The translations under genes were made by a program, and so were the position numbers. From Spirochaetales bacterium (lineage in GTDB: Bacteria; Spirochaetota; Spirochaetia; Treponematales; UBA12059): a DNA stretch of 64,000 nt. This document shows, one piece after another, positions 9,977-18,737 of this stretch (the stretch's first letter is position 1; every line of letters starts with the position of its first letter). The stretch lies in NCBI GenBank assembly GCA_016928955.1, contig JAFGJV010000033.1, positions 1 to 64,000 of the forward strand. The letters run 5' to 3'. Under the pieces are notes generated by a model. The model was not told where the DNA came from and made no database searches. It saw nothing but the letters and a program-made list of their open reading frames with translations.

Positions 9977-11794
9977 TTACTCAAGCCCCAGGACGGCCAG
10001 CGCGCCCGGGTCCAGGTCACGGTCGAACGTCTGGTCGCCAAGGAGCTCCACGATGGAGGAGGCCGATGGCAAGCAGGCTTTCCACTCGGCCGCCGGCACC
10101 GGCACAATCCCCCTATTCGCCATCACGACCAGAGACCGACCTCCCAGCGTCGCCCCAAGAGCCACAAAACCGGGATACGCGTCCAGTCCCGTTCCGATCC
10201 GGGTGCCCCGGGCCAGCAGTTCCGAATGCCGCAGGCGCACGCGTATCAGCGCGGACAGCATTTGCCTGAAAGCCTGCTCTCCCTGGTCCGGATCCCAAAC
10301 CATGCAACGCCGGCAGTCCGGATCGTGACCGCCCTCCATTGCGTACTCGGTGCCGTAATACACGCAGGGAGAGCCGCGCAGGGAGAACAGCAGGGCCAGG
10401 GCCATGAAAGCCTGCCCTCGGCCGCCAAAACGCGTGGCGATCCGGTCGGTATCGTGCGAGTCCAGCAGGTTGAAGGCCGCGCGGAGAACGGGCTCGGGGT
10501 ACATGAACTCGATGGCGGCCAGGCGCCGCGCCAGGTCCGTACCGCTTGCCATCCATGGCCGCCCGAGCATGAAATCGCTGATGGCCGTGCCCACGGGATA
10601 GTTCATCACGGCGTCGTACTGGTCGCCCCGAAGCCAGGGCATGGCGTCATGCCATATCTCGCCGACGATATAGGCGTCCGGATTGGCGGCCTTGACGCGC
10701 GCGCGGAACAGCCGCCAGAAATCGTGGTCCACCTCGTTGGACACGTCCAGGCGCCAGCCCGATATGCCGTAGTCTCGGACATAGCGCTCGGCGGCGTCCA
10801 GGAGATAGGCGCGGACATCGGGATTGGCCGTGTTCAGTTTGGGCATGCCCGTGGTAAAGGCAAAGGTCTCGAACGACGCGTCCCGGGAGTCGCCCGTGTC
10901 GTGGCCTTTGTGGAACAAGGGGAACGACGCTATGTGGAACCAGTCCCGGTAGGGCGACGACTCGCCGTTTTTCAGTACGTCCCGCCAGGGCCCGAACTCG
11001 CGGCCGCAGTGGTTGAACACGGCGTCCAGGATCAGGCGTATGCCCCTGTCCGAACAGGCTTTGACCAGCTCCGCAAGCTCGGCCTCGGTCCCAAAGGCGG
11101 GATCCAGGCCCAGGTAGTCCGCGGTGTCGTATTTGTGCACTGACGGGGAACGGAATATCGGCGTCAGGTATATGCCGTTGCAGCCGAGCGAGGCCACGTG
11201 GTCCAGGCCGTCTATGATTCCCCGCAGGTCGCCGCCGTAAAACTCGTGGTTGGTGACCGGTCCCCGGTGCCAGTCCTTGGTGCCAGCCGGATCGTTGGCC
11301 GCGTCCCCGTTCCTGAAGCGTTCCGGGAAAATCTGGTACCATACCGTGCCCTCAACCCAGGACGGCGCACGGAACACGTCCACGGCGTTGATATAAGGAA
11401 AGACAAAGGCGTTCCAGTAGTCGCCCGCGGGCTCCTGGTCGGCAGGCCCCGCGCCCTGGGCTATGATGCCCTTCTCGCCATAGTCCCACAGCGATCCGTC
11501 AGACGCCGTCAATCTGAAAAAATACCGGGCACGTTTATACGGTGGCATCCATTCAATTTGCCAGAAATCATGAATTCCGTCTGAACCGGTTTTGTGCGCG
11601 GCATGGGGATGACAGCGCCACGCATAGCCCCCGGCATGGCCCGGAGCGTCCATCCAGTCATGCGGATCACCCGCCATGACAATTACCGACGAAATGTCGT
11701 CAGCCGCTGTACTCAGGCGGATGACAAGATGCCTCCCGTCGGGGGAGTAGCACATGGAATCGGAGGCGCGGTGGAAAACCGCCGCTTTGTTCAT
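9977..11794 (-). CDS. GH13 neopullulanase/cyclomaltodextrinase-type alpha-glucan hydrolase
   Basis: Cytoplasmic glycoside hydrolase of 605 residues, with no signal peptide. An N-terminal beta-sandwich (about 1-125, CBM34-like) precedes the GH13 barrel. Catalytic regions are intact: DAVFNH (region I), GWRLDVSNE with nucleophile Asp350, GEIWHD with acid/base Glu379, and LLDSHDTDR with Asp448. VWYQIFPERFRNGD and EFYGGDLRGI are typical of the maltogenic amylase/neopullulanase subfamily (GH13_20), which opens cyclodextrins and cuts imported maltodextrins. AGGAG precedes the ATG. Its promoter (TTTACT-18-TAAAAT) overlaps the LacI-type operator that also faces malE, so the two transcription units should be co-regulated. 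The exact subfamily needs alignment. Confidence 0.92.
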   Translation of the reverse strand: MNKAAVFHRASDSMCYSPDGRHLVIRLSTAADDISSVIVMAGDPHDWMDAPGHAGGYAWRCHPHAAHKTGSDGIHDFWQIEWMPPYKRARYFFRLTASDGSLWDYGEKGIIAQGAGPADQEPAGDYWNAFVFPYINAVDVFRAPSWVEGTVWYQIFPERFRNGDAANDPAGTKDWHRGPVTNHEFYGGDLRGIIDGLDHVASLGCNGIYLTPIFRSPSVHKYDTADYLGLDPAFGTEAELAELVKACSDRGIRLILDAVFNHCGREFGPWRDVLKNGESSPYRDWFHIASFPLFHKGHDTGDSRDASFETFAFTTGMPKLNTANPDVRAYLLDAAERYVRDYGISGWRLDVSNEVDHDFWRLFRARVKAANPDAYIVGEIWHDAMPWLRGDQYDAVMNYPVGTAISDFMLGRPWMASGTDLARRLAAIEFMYPEPVLRAAFNLLDSHDTDRIATRFGGRGQAFMALALLFSLRGSPCVYYGTEYAMEGGHDPDCRRCMVWDPDQGEQAFRQMLSALIRVRLRHSELLARGTRIGTGLDAYPGFVALGATLGGRSLVVMANRGIVPVPAAEWKACLPSASSIVELLGDQTFDRDLDPGALAVLGLE

Positions 11795-11831
11795 ATTCGA
11801 GCTCCTAACACGCCCTTCAGGTTATTCCCTC

Positions 11832-11860
11832 TTGACCGCGGGCATTTTACACTCTAAGCT
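11832..11860 (+). promoter_or_regulatory. malE promoter
   Basis: TTGACC (11832-11837), a 17-base spacer, and TAAGCT (11855-11860). The predicted start near 11867 puts the operator palindrome at about +3 to +14, a typical repressor position. Confidence 0.6.
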
Positions 11861-11873
11861 ACCATCTAGTAAA
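11844..11873 (-). promoter_or_regulatory. promoter of the neopullulanase-type gene
   Basis: On the minus strand TTTACT (11868-11873) and TAAAAT (11844-11849, five of six consensus bases) are separated by 18 bases. The -35 hexamer overlaps the operator-like palindrome at 11870-11881. Confidence 0.6.
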
Positions 11874-11881
11874 CCGTTTTA
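11870..11881. promoter_or_regulatory. LacI-family-type operator between the amylase and malE genes
   Basis: TAAACCGTTTTA is a 12-bp palindrome with one mismatched pair and a central CG, the form of LacI-family operators. A perfect version, TAAACCGGTTTA, lies in the pfkB-pullulanase promoter at 22540-22551. The site overlaps the -35 of the minus promoter and the start of the plus promoter. No LacI-type regulator gene is in the window. Confidence 0.6.
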
Positions 11882-11901
11882 CCTATCCCGTGGGAGGTTG
11901 T

Positions 11902-13281
11902 ATGAAACACAAGAACGTGTTGACAGCAGTGATCCTGCTGGTCATCGGCGTCGTCATGGTGGCGACGTCCTGCGCCAAACCTCTGACCGTCGGCGACGGC
12001 CAGATCGTGTGGAACAAGAAAGCCAAGCAGTACCTGCTGGAACCTGAAGCCAAGCTCCGCGTGGGCGTGGACAACGACCAGTGGGGCGCCGCCATCGTCG
12101 CCCTGTGGGACGCCACCCACCCAGACGCGGTCGGCATGGTCGAGTACGTGAACTTCGGCTCCGCCGGCGGCGCCGACCAGATCACCACCCTGCAGGGCGA
12201 AGCCCCGGACGTGGTACTCCTGATCGACGGCGAGGTCAGCCGCAACGACCAGTCGCTCCTTGCCCTTGACAAGGTCATCACTGACGCCGCCGCGAACTTT
12301 GCGCAGGAGCCGTTCTACAGCGGCGCCAACTCTGGCACGCCCAAGTTCATCCCGGTGGCCTACGACGGCATGGCCTTTGCCTGGAACAGCGACATGCTTG
12401 AAGCCCTGGGCATCGACACCAAAACCCGCAATGATGACGGCCTTCCCGTTGCCTTTGACACCTGGGAAGAAATCTTTGCCATAGCCAGGAGCTGGCAGGC
12501 CAATCGCCCGGTATACAAGGACAAATCCGTCAATATCGTGTACCCCATGTCCCTGGACGAGGTGTGGTCCGGCTTCTCCAGCCTGACCGCCGCCGGCTGG
12601 CGCCTGTTCTCCGAGGGCGACGCCGCCAACCCGGGCTTTGACAAGACCGAGTTCGCCGGTGGCCTGGAGTTCATCAAGGCCGCCTCCGACGCCAAGATCA
12701 GCGTTGAGGCCAACGGCATCCTGACCCCCGGCGCTTCCATGACCTGGCGCTGGGACGACGCCCTCAACCTCGAGACCGCTCCCTTCTTCCTGGTGGGCAC
12801 CTGGATGGACGTCAAGGGCGCCGAGACCAAGGGCGGCTATGATGTCGAGTTCGGACCCATGCCCACCTGGAAGGGCAACCGCCTGTCACCGCTCGTGAAG
12901 ACCAAGGGCTGGGCCATCAACGGCTTTACCGCGTACCCCTCGGCCGCCCATGAGCTGTTCCGCATGCTGTTCGACACGGCCGGGCTCCAGTCCATGGTGG
13001 ACAACTCGTCCTACATCCCGGCCCTGAAACCCAAGAGCCCGAACACCCCGAACTACGCCGACCCGAACAAGGCCCAGATGTCCTCCGCCTTTGCCTTCAA
13101 CTATCCCGAGCCGACCATCGTGCTCCCCGTAAACACGGCCAAAAAGGCCATGGACGGATACTACGGCATTGGCCTGAATCTCGAGCTCAGGGCCGTCTGG
13201 GACGGAGCCAAGACCCCGGCACAGGCCCAGGCCGACCTGGTACGCCTGTACAACGAGTGGTTCGCGACCAATAATCAGTAA
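11902..13281 (+). CDS. malE: maltodextrin ABC transporter substrate-binding lipoprotein
   Basis: Solute-binding protein that captures maltodextrins for the MalFG permease. I start it at the ATG at 11902 (GGGAGG four bases upstream) rather than an in-frame GTG 12 bases earlier. It has 459 residues; the signal peptide ends in a relaxed lipobox, VATS-Cys24, giving an inner-membrane-anchored lipoprotein. Features of extracellular binding protein family 1 are visible: EAPDVVLLIDGE, FIPVAYDGMAFAWNSDML, GWAINGFTAYPSAAHELF. It lies upstream of malF and malG with an intrinsic terminator between, an arrangement that usually gives excess binding protein. Sugar specificity is inferred from the flanking amylases and the Bacillus-like gene order. 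No ATPase (MalK) gene is present, so a shared MsmX/MalK-type ATPase encoded elsewhere is expected. Confidence 0.88.
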   Translation: MKHKNVLTAVILLVIGVVMVATSCAKPLTVGDGQIVWNKKAKQYLLEPEAKLRVGVDNDQWGAAIVALWDATHPDAVGMVEYVNFGSAGGADQITTLQGEAPDVVLLIDGEVSRNDQSLLALDKVITDAAANFAQEPFYSGANSGTPKFIPVAYDGMAFAWNSDMLEALGIDTKTRNDDGLPVAFDTWEEIFAIARSWQANRPVYKDKSVNIVYPMSLDEVWSGFSSLTAAGWRLFSEGDAANPGFDKTEFAGGLEFIKAASDAKISVEANGILTPGASMTWRWDDALNLETAPFFLVGTWMDVKGAETKGGYDVEFGPMPTWKGNRLSPLVKTKGWAINGFTAYPSAAHELFRMLFDTAGLQSMVDNSSYIPALKPKSPNTPNYADPNKAQMSSAFAFNYPEPTIVLPVNTAKKAMDGYYGIGLNLELRAVWDGAKTPAQAQADLVRLYNEWFATNNQ

Positions 13282-13364
13282 GTGGACGCCTGAGGGCCGC
13301 CGCCAGCCATAGGCTGTCAGGCGGTCCGGCGGGGGCGGGGTTTCAGGCTCCGCCCCTCCGTGCG

Positions 13365-13397
13365 AAAAGGGAGTCCCTTGAGGGGCTCCCTTTTTTT
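13365..13397 (+). terminator. intrinsic terminator between malE and malF
   Basis: GGGAGTCCC (13369-13377) pairs with GGGGCTCCC (13382-13390) around a 4-base loop, followed by seven T; upstream A residues extend the stem. A second GC-rich hairpin lies just upstream at about 13331-13356. Partial read-through would give more MalE than permease. Confidence 0.8.
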
Positions 13398-13441
13398 GTG
13401 AAATCGATTCTACAATCGTAGCTATCACGAGGAGGGAACGC

Positions 13442-15214
13442 ATGGCGTCAATCCCCAGCTCGCCCGCGGCGGATCAGGGACGCGTACGCAAGGGGCCCGC
13501 GATAGGGGCCGCGCTTGCGTCCCTCTTGCTACCCGGTACGGGCCAGTTCATCAACGGCCAGAAACGCAAGGGCGCGCTCTGGCTGGCCCTGCCCGTACTC
13601 TTGCTGGTCGGCGAGTTTGTCACGTCCAACTGGGGCAATTACCTGCTCCTGAAATCAGGCAAGGTTCCGCCCCAAGCCTTGGCCTCCATGGCCGACGAGG
13701 TCACCTTGGGCGCGGCCCAGTCAGGTGGGCCGCAGGCGGTGGATCTTGGCGCCCTGTTCGGCGCAATGGCCGAGGAAGAATCCGGACCTGCTGAGGACCT
13801 GTTCGGAGGCGACCTTTTTGGCGGAGAGGACTCGGAAGCCCAATTCTTCACCCCTGGCTCGTTCACCTACCCCGACTACTCCAAGGCCGATAAAGCCTAC
13901 GTTGTCCGCGACTTTGGCGGCTTTTTTACCCGGGGCGTTTGGGGCCTGTTCACGCTCGGCCGCCTGCCGATAGACGCGGAATACGCGGGCGCACGGATAG
14001 AGCTGTACGACCGCGCCAGCCCCTGGATGAGCGCAGACAACTCCGTGGTATTGCTGGGCAACGGCCTCATAGCCATGGCCATCCTGCTGGTTGTCGCCCT
14101 TCTGTGGGCCTTCGGGGTGTCGGACGCCTACCGGACAGCGGTCAAGAAGCAGCTCACGGGAACCGTGGAAGGCTTTAAGGCCTTCTGGCTGCGGATATGG
14201 GACAGCCTGTACGTGTACATCACGTCAGCGCCGGCCTTCCTCCTCATCCTGATGTTCACGGTCATACCCATCGTCTACCAGTTTTTGCTCGCGTTCACCA
14301 ACTACACCTACCGAATCAAGCTGGGAGCCAAGCTGATCGAGTGGGTCGGCCTGGACACGTTCAGGTTCCTGGCCCTTGATCCCGGCTGGCTGTCCATCTT
14401 TGGGCAGATATTCCTCTGGACCGTGGTGTGGGCGTTCATGTCCTCGTTTACTGTGTACGCCCTGGGCTTCCTCAACGCCATGGTCGTGGAATCGCCCCTG
14501 GTCAAGGGCAAAAAGCTATGGCGCACCATCATGATCCTGCCCTGGGCCGTGCCGTCCCTCGTAAGCCTCATGGTGTTCAGGAACGCCTTTGACAAGGACG
14601 GTCTTGTGAACCAGTTCCTGTTCGCGTCCGGGCTGATGGAACCGGTTTCCAATTTCCTGCACGACATAGGGCTGGCGGGCCAGGCAGACTCGCCCATCTT
14701 CTGGTTCCAGCCGATATACAACGGCAAACTTGCCCGCTTTGTCGTTGTGCTGGTCAACCTGTGGCTCGGCGCGCCCTACCACATGATGATGATCATAGGC
14801 GTGTTGTCCACCTTGCCCAGGGAGCTGTACGAGGCGGCGGAAATAGACGGCGCCACGGGCTTCCAGCGCTTCAGGTATATCACCTTGCCCATGGTGCTGG
14901 CGGCCACCGTGCCGGCCCTGATCATGACCTTCAGTTTCAATTTCAATAACTTCGGAGCCGTGTATTTCCTCACGGGCGGAGGACCGTCCTGGGACCCGTC
15001 CTTGGTGCCAGACAGCATGCGCATCATAGGGTCGGCCATGCCCGGACAGACGGACATCCTGATATCCTGGATATACAAGTTGTCATTCACCAAGGACTTT
15101 GAACAGTACAACACGGCCGCCGTGTACTCCATCGTCGTGTTCATGCTGATAGGCGGTTTCGCGGTGTTCAGCATGCTCAGGTCCAAGTCGTTCAAAGAGG
15201 AGGCCGGGGAATGA
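13442..15214 (+). CDS. malF: maltodextrin ABC transporter permease MalF with long N-terminal extension
   Basis: Inner-membrane permease, 590 residues, preceded by GAGGAGGG. The first part differs from simple MalF proteins: residues about 15-62 form two membrane segments around LPGTGQFINGQKRKGALW, a string resembling TM2/DUF5683-type helical hairpins. It is followed by a roughly 120-residue acidic, probably extracytoplasmic region and another membrane segment near 200-222. The binding-protein-dependent transport domain begins near 255; its EAA loop is YEAAEIDGATGFQRFRYITL, which contacts the ATPase. The stop codon overlaps the malG start (ATGA), so translation is coupled. Known MalF proteins also carry a large periplasmic loop, but this N-terminal hairpin plus acidic region is unusual. 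Confidence 0.9.
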   Translation: MASIPSSPAADQGRVRKGPAIGAALASLLLPGTGQFINGQKRKGALWLALPVLLLVGEFVTSNWGNYLLLKSGKVPPQALASMADEVTLGAAQSGGPQAVDLGALFGAMAEEESGPAEDLFGGDLFGGEDSEAQFFTPGSFTYPDYSKADKAYVVRDFGGFFTRGVWGLFTLGRLPIDAEYAGARIELYDRASPWMSADNSVVLLGNGLIAMAILLVVALLWAFGVSDAYRTAVKKQLTGTVEGFKAFWLRIWDSLYVYITSAPAFLLILMFTVIPIVYQFLLAFTNYTYRIKLGAKLIEWVGLDTFRFLALDPGWLSIFGQIFLWTVVWAFMSSFTVYALGFLNAMVVESPLVKGKKLWRTIMILPWAVPSLVSLMVFRNAFDKDGLVNQFLFASGLMEPVSNFLHDIGLAGQADSPIFWFQPIYNGKLARFVVVLVNLWLGAPYHMMMIIGVLSTLPRELYEAAEIDGATGFQRFRYITLPMVLAATVPALIMTFSFNFNNFGAVYFLTGGGPSWDPSLVPDSMRIIGSAMPGQTDILISWIYKLSFTKDFEQYNTAAVYSIVVFMLIGGFAVFSMLRSKSFKEEAGE

Positions 15215-16098
15215 GCAAGAACGCCATCGGAGGGCCCAAGCTCAAGAAAACCCTCCTTACGATACTGCATTACGGGTGGCTGACCTTTGTGTGCGCCATC
15301 GTGATCATACCGCTGGCGTGGATGGTCGTGGCGTCCCTCACCAAGGGCAAACTGCTGGCCGGCGTGCCCCTTTTGCCGAAATTCTCCGACTTCACGCTGG
15401 AGCACTACCAGTACCTGTTCACCTACAAAAGCCAGACGGGCGCGGTGCTGCCGGATTTCGTGGCGGCATTCCTGCGCTCCCTGTCTGTGGCCGTGCTCAA
15501 CACCGTGGTCGTGGCCCTCATCACCACCATGACCGGCTACGTGTTCAGCCGCTTCCGCTTCAAGGGCAGGAAGCCCATCCTGACCACCTTCCTGATCCTG
15601 CAGGTCTTCCCTTCGCTGATGAGCATGATAGCCATCTTCATGATCTTCAGGACTTTTGGCTGGCTCAACAAACCCATCTACCTGGTGTTCATCTACGCGG
15701 CCGGCGCCATACCCTACAACACCTTCCTGATACGCGGGTACCTGCGGTCCATACCCCTGGCCATAGACGAGGCGGCGACCATAGACGGGGCGTCCAAGTC
15801 GGCGGTCTTCTTCAAGATCATCCTGCCGCTGGCAACGCCCATCATAGGCTTTGTGGCCGTCAACGCCTTCATGGCGCCCTGGATGGACTACATGCTGCCG
15901 TTCCAGCTCCTCAACATGCAAAACCAGACGGTGGCCATTTTCCTGTACCGCCTGACCGACCCGCTAATCACCGTCTACTACAATCCGCTGAATTTCATGG
16001 CGGGCGCGCTGGTGCTGGCCCTGCCCATTACCCTGGTGCAGTTCTACATGCAGCGGTTCATCGTGTACGGCATGGCTTCCGGCGCAGAGAAGGGCTAG
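15211..16098 (+). CDS. malG: maltodextrin ABC transporter permease MalG
   Basis: Second permease subunit, 295 residues, normal for MalG. Six membrane segments start near residue 20; the EAA loop is IDEAATIDGASKSAVFFKII, and the C-terminus (FIVYGMASGAEKG) matches the MalG tail that reaches into the ATPase. Its ATG overlaps the malF stop by four bases. Confidence 0.94.
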   Translation: MSKNAIGGPKLKKTLLTILHYGWLTFVCAIVIIPLAWMVVASLTKGKLLAGVPLLPKFSDFTLEHYQYLFTYKSQTGAVLPDFVAAFLRSLSVAVLNTVVVALITTMTGYVFSRFRFKGRKPILTTFLILQVFPSLMSMIAIFMIFRTFGWLNKPIYLVFIYAAGAIPYNTFLIRGYLRSIPLAIDEAATIDGASKSAVFFKIILPLATPIIGFVAVNAFMAPWMDYMLPFQLLNMQNQTVAIFLYRLTDPLITVYYNPLNFMAGALVLALPITLVQFYMQRFIVYGMASGAEKG

Positions 16099-16101
16099 GG
16101 G

Positions 16102-16983
16102 ATGGACGACGACGACAAGGCGGCGCGCGGGCGGCCCGCCCTGGCCACGGCCGCCGCTTCCTGGGTGTCCAACAAGGCGGCCGAGCGTACCGGCCGCCTG
16201 TCCTGGCCGCTGGCGGCTGCCTTTTTCCTGGCGTCAGCGGCGGCGGCGGCCCTTCCCTTTGCGGCGGGCCGCTGGCGGGAATCGGCGTTCCTAGCGGACA
16301 TCCGGAACTACGACGGCCTGGGCGCCGCCTTCATGGCCATGGCCGAACACGGAAATTCCTGGTCGGTGGCCGGCGGCGCCCTGAGCACCAAAGGCTCAGG
16401 CCCTGCCGTGTTCGAGGCTGGCGCGTGGGCAACCGTGGTGGGACAGGCTGGAAGCCCCGCGCCGGATTCGGGCAAGGTATTGTGGTTCGGCTCGGACCGC
16501 CTGGTCATCAGCAACCCTGAGTCCGGCGCGGCCATAGCGTCGTCCTGGGAACCCTTCGATGGCCTGTCGTCGGATACGGTGGCCACGGCCGCTTCCGACT
16601 ACCGGGACATGGCCGACCTGATAGGCGGCATTATCCACACGGCCGTGTACGCCGGCCTGCCGTCAGCCGTGCTGACGCTGACCCTGCTGATGCTGGTCCA
16701 AAACCTGTTTTTTGTGGCCATCATGGGAGTGTTCCTGTCCCTGGCCGAGCTGAGAAGGCGGCCGAGATTTTCTGAAACCAAGGCCAAGCCTGCGCCGCTG
16801 GCCGGCATCAAAACCAGCGTATTCCTATGCGCCGGGCCGGCCTTTCTGGCGGGGCTCGTCGGGCTGGCCGTCCCTGCCGTTCCCGCGCCCATGGCCTGGC
16901 TGGCCTACTCACTCCTGGCCGGCCTTCGCGTTGTTCTGCTCTACATGTCCCGGTACCGCCAGGCGGCGTCCCAGGTTTTGTAA
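16102..16983 (+). CDS. DUF1189-like membrane protein, last gene of the mal operon
   Basis: Protein of 293 residues starting three bases after the malG stop codon. It has a basic N-terminal stretch, a membrane segment (about 34-57), an extracytoplasmic domain of about 130 residues (60-190), and four further membrane segments (about 190-285). In Bacillus maltodextrin operons the permease genes are followed by yvdJ, a DUF1189-type protein of unknown function; the position, length and topology agree, so I call it DUF1189-like with moderate confidence. Overlap-level spacing argues for a role with the transporter. It converges on the alpha-amylase gene with only four bases between the stops. Confidence 0.7.
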   Translation: MDDDDKAARGRPALATAAASWVSNKAAERTGRLSWPLAAAFFLASAAAAALPFAAGRWRESAFLADIRNYDGLGAAFMAMAEHGNSWSVAGGALSTKGSGPAVFEAGAWATVVGQAGSPAPDSGKVLWFGSDRLVISNPESGAAIASSWEPFDGLSSDTVATAASDYRDMADLIGGIIHTAVYAGLPSAVLTLTLLMLVQNLFFVAIMGVFLSLAELRRRPRFSETKAKPAPLAGIKTSVFLCAGPAFLAGLVGLAVPAVPAPMAWLAYSLLAGLRVVLLYMSRYRQAASQVL

Positions 16984-16987
16984 GGCG

Positions 16988-18730
16988 TCAGGGCTGGCCA
17001 ACCTCGAACACGGCTGAGTCCCAGGGCTGGACGGACACGCTCTGCCCCGGCACGAGCGGCGCCCGGCCGAATACCATGCCAGCGCCCGCAGTCCACAGCG
17101 GTAGAAGGCTCACTCCCTCGGGCACCGGCGCCCTGAATTTGTCCGCCCCCAGATTGTGCACCACGAGCACGCGTTGGTCCTCAGCCGAACGCAACCAGGC
17201 CACGGATGACTGGCTTTCAAAACCCTGCCAGGGCACGGCCTGAAACGCTCCGGTCCTGACGGCCGGGCTTGCCGCCCTCAGGGCCGATAGGCTCCGGTAC
17301 AGCGACAGGATGCTGTCTGGATCCGCCGCCTGCTCGGCGGCTCCCGTGGTACCCTGGTTCTGGCCTCTCTCCAGCTTATTGCTCGATCGCGTCCAGGTGA
17401 CCGTGGGCGCCGAGCGGGCGTCGTTCCAGACAAAAGCGTCCCTGCGGGCCACGTCGTCGTTGGCGTAGCGCCTTCCGACCATGCCCAGCTCCTCGCCGTA
17501 GTACACAAAGGGCAGGCCGGGCAGGGTGTGGGCCACGGACGCGGCCAGCTTGGCCCGAGCCACGGTCAGCGATCTCAGGGCTGTAACGGAAGAAGCCTCG
17601 CCCGGCCGGCCGTTGATACCGCTCGCCGCGTCTAGACCCGCCCGGGCCAGAAGGACGCTCATCGCGCGGTCCTGGTCGTGGTTGGTGAGAAGCGGCGCGG
17701 GCTGGAAGCCCGGCATTTGGTCGTACCGAGCTGCCAGACGTCCATAAGCGGCAAGAGAACCGCTGACCGACCCGCCGCCCGCCAGGTCCAGGGTCTGCGC
17801 AGCCCCGGGAAAGTCGAACAGGGAATCGAACACGGAGGCATAGGCTGCAACCTCCGTGAGATTTTCCGACAGGACCTCGCCAATGAAGAACACGTCCGGC
17901 TTTATGGCCCGGGCAGACGCCCGCAGGTCCTCCCAAAAAGCCTTGGTGCTCGCCATGGTAGGCATTCCCTTGGGAAGCTCGTTGGGATCGAACGCGTGCT
18001 TGGCAGCGTCAAAGCGGAAACCGTCCACGCCGCGCTCAAGCCAGAAAGCCAGCACAGATTCCAGCTCGTCCACCACCTTGGGATTGGCCAGGTTGAGGTC
18101 GGGCATGCCGTCCCAGAATGCGGAGAAATATCTGAACACGCTCCCGTCAGGCCTGCGCGCGTCGTAGAAGCGGCCCATGCCGCCGGTGCCATAGTCGCTC
18201 TTGCCGTCATGCTCCACGTAGAACGACGCGTGCTCGCTCCGGGAATTTTTCAGGGCTTCCAGGAACCAGGGATGCTGGCGGGATGTATGGTTGAACACCA
18301 TGTCCAGGATGACCTTGACGCCCCGCTCGTGGGCGGCCGCCACAAAGGCGTCAAAGTCGTCCAGGGTGCCCAGCCGAGGATGCACGGCCTTGTAGTTGAG
18401 GACATCGTAACCGTGGTACGAGGCGGACGGATGTATGGGCGACAGCCAGAGGGCTGACACGCCAAGGTCCGTGGCCGTTGCCGGGTCGCCGTCGTTCAGG
18501 TAGTCAAGCGACGCCGTGAGTCCTGCCAGGTCTCCCCAGCCGTCTCCGTCGGCGTCCGCGAACGAATACACCAGCACCTGGTACGCGGGGCCGTCTGCGT
18601 TCTCCCACCACCGGGTTCCGGGCACGGCCGCCTGAGCGGTACCGGCCTCATTTTCGGGCGCCGGGTTTTGGCAAGACAGCAAGAGTACCGCGGCCAGAAA
18701 AGCCAAAAACATTACACGTCTGGTCTTCAT
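16988..18730 (-). CDS. GH13 alpha-amylase-family lipoprotein
   Basis: Extracytoplasmic alpha-glucan hydrolase of 580 residues. The signal peptide ends LLLS-Cys20, a lipoprotein cleavage site. The barrel begins with YQVLVYSFADADGDGWGDL, including the DADGDGWGD calcium-site string seen in oligo-1,6-glucosidase-like members. Catalytic regions: DMVFNH, GFRFDAAKH with nucleophile Asp241, FIGEVLSEN with Glu285, and LLTNHDQDR with Asp352. Subfamily and exact product cannot be settled by eye. It is the last gene of the pfkB-pullulanase-amylase operon, eight bases after pullulanase, and would shorten starch fragments outside the cytoplasm for uptake by MalEFG. Confidence 0.91.
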   Translation of the reverse strand: MKTRRVMFLAFLAAVLLLSCQNPAPENEAGTAQAAVPGTRWWENADGPAYQVLVYSFADADGDGWGDLAGLTASLDYLNDGDPATATDLGVSALWLSPIHPSASYHGYDVLNYKAVHPRLGTLDDFDAFVAAAHERGVKVILDMVFNHTSRQHPWFLEALKNSRSEHASFYVEHDGKSDYGTGGMGRFYDARRPDGSVFRYFSAFWDGMPDLNLANPKVVDELESVLAFWLERGVDGFRFDAAKHAFDPNELPKGMPTMASTKAFWEDLRASARAIKPDVFFIGEVLSENLTEVAAYASVFDSLFDFPGAAQTLDLAGGGSVSGSLAAYGRLAARYDQMPGFQPAPLLTNHDQDRAMSVLLARAGLDAASGINGRPGEASSVTALRSLTVARAKLAASVAHTLPGLPFVYYGEELGMVGRRYANDDVARRDAFVWNDARSAPTVTWTRSSNKLERGQNQGTTGAAEQAADPDSILSLYRSLSALRAASPAVRTGAFQAVPWQGFESQSSVAWLRSAEDQRVLVVHNLGADKFRAPVPEGVSLLPLWTAGAGMVFGRAPLVPGQSVSVQPWDSAVFEVGQP

Positions 18731-18737
18731 GCCCGCC

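Noticed and set aside
14776-15921. A 381-codon minus-strand frame opposite malF/malG
   Set aside because: Low-complexity His/Gln/Glu/Gly composition typical of antisense frames; malG covers the same bases with all family motifs.
16102-16122. DDDDK string at the N-terminus of the DUF1189-like protein, as in the enteropeptidase tag
   Set aside because: A short acidic-basic run arising from GAC repeats; no reason to think it is a cleavage site or a vector artefact.
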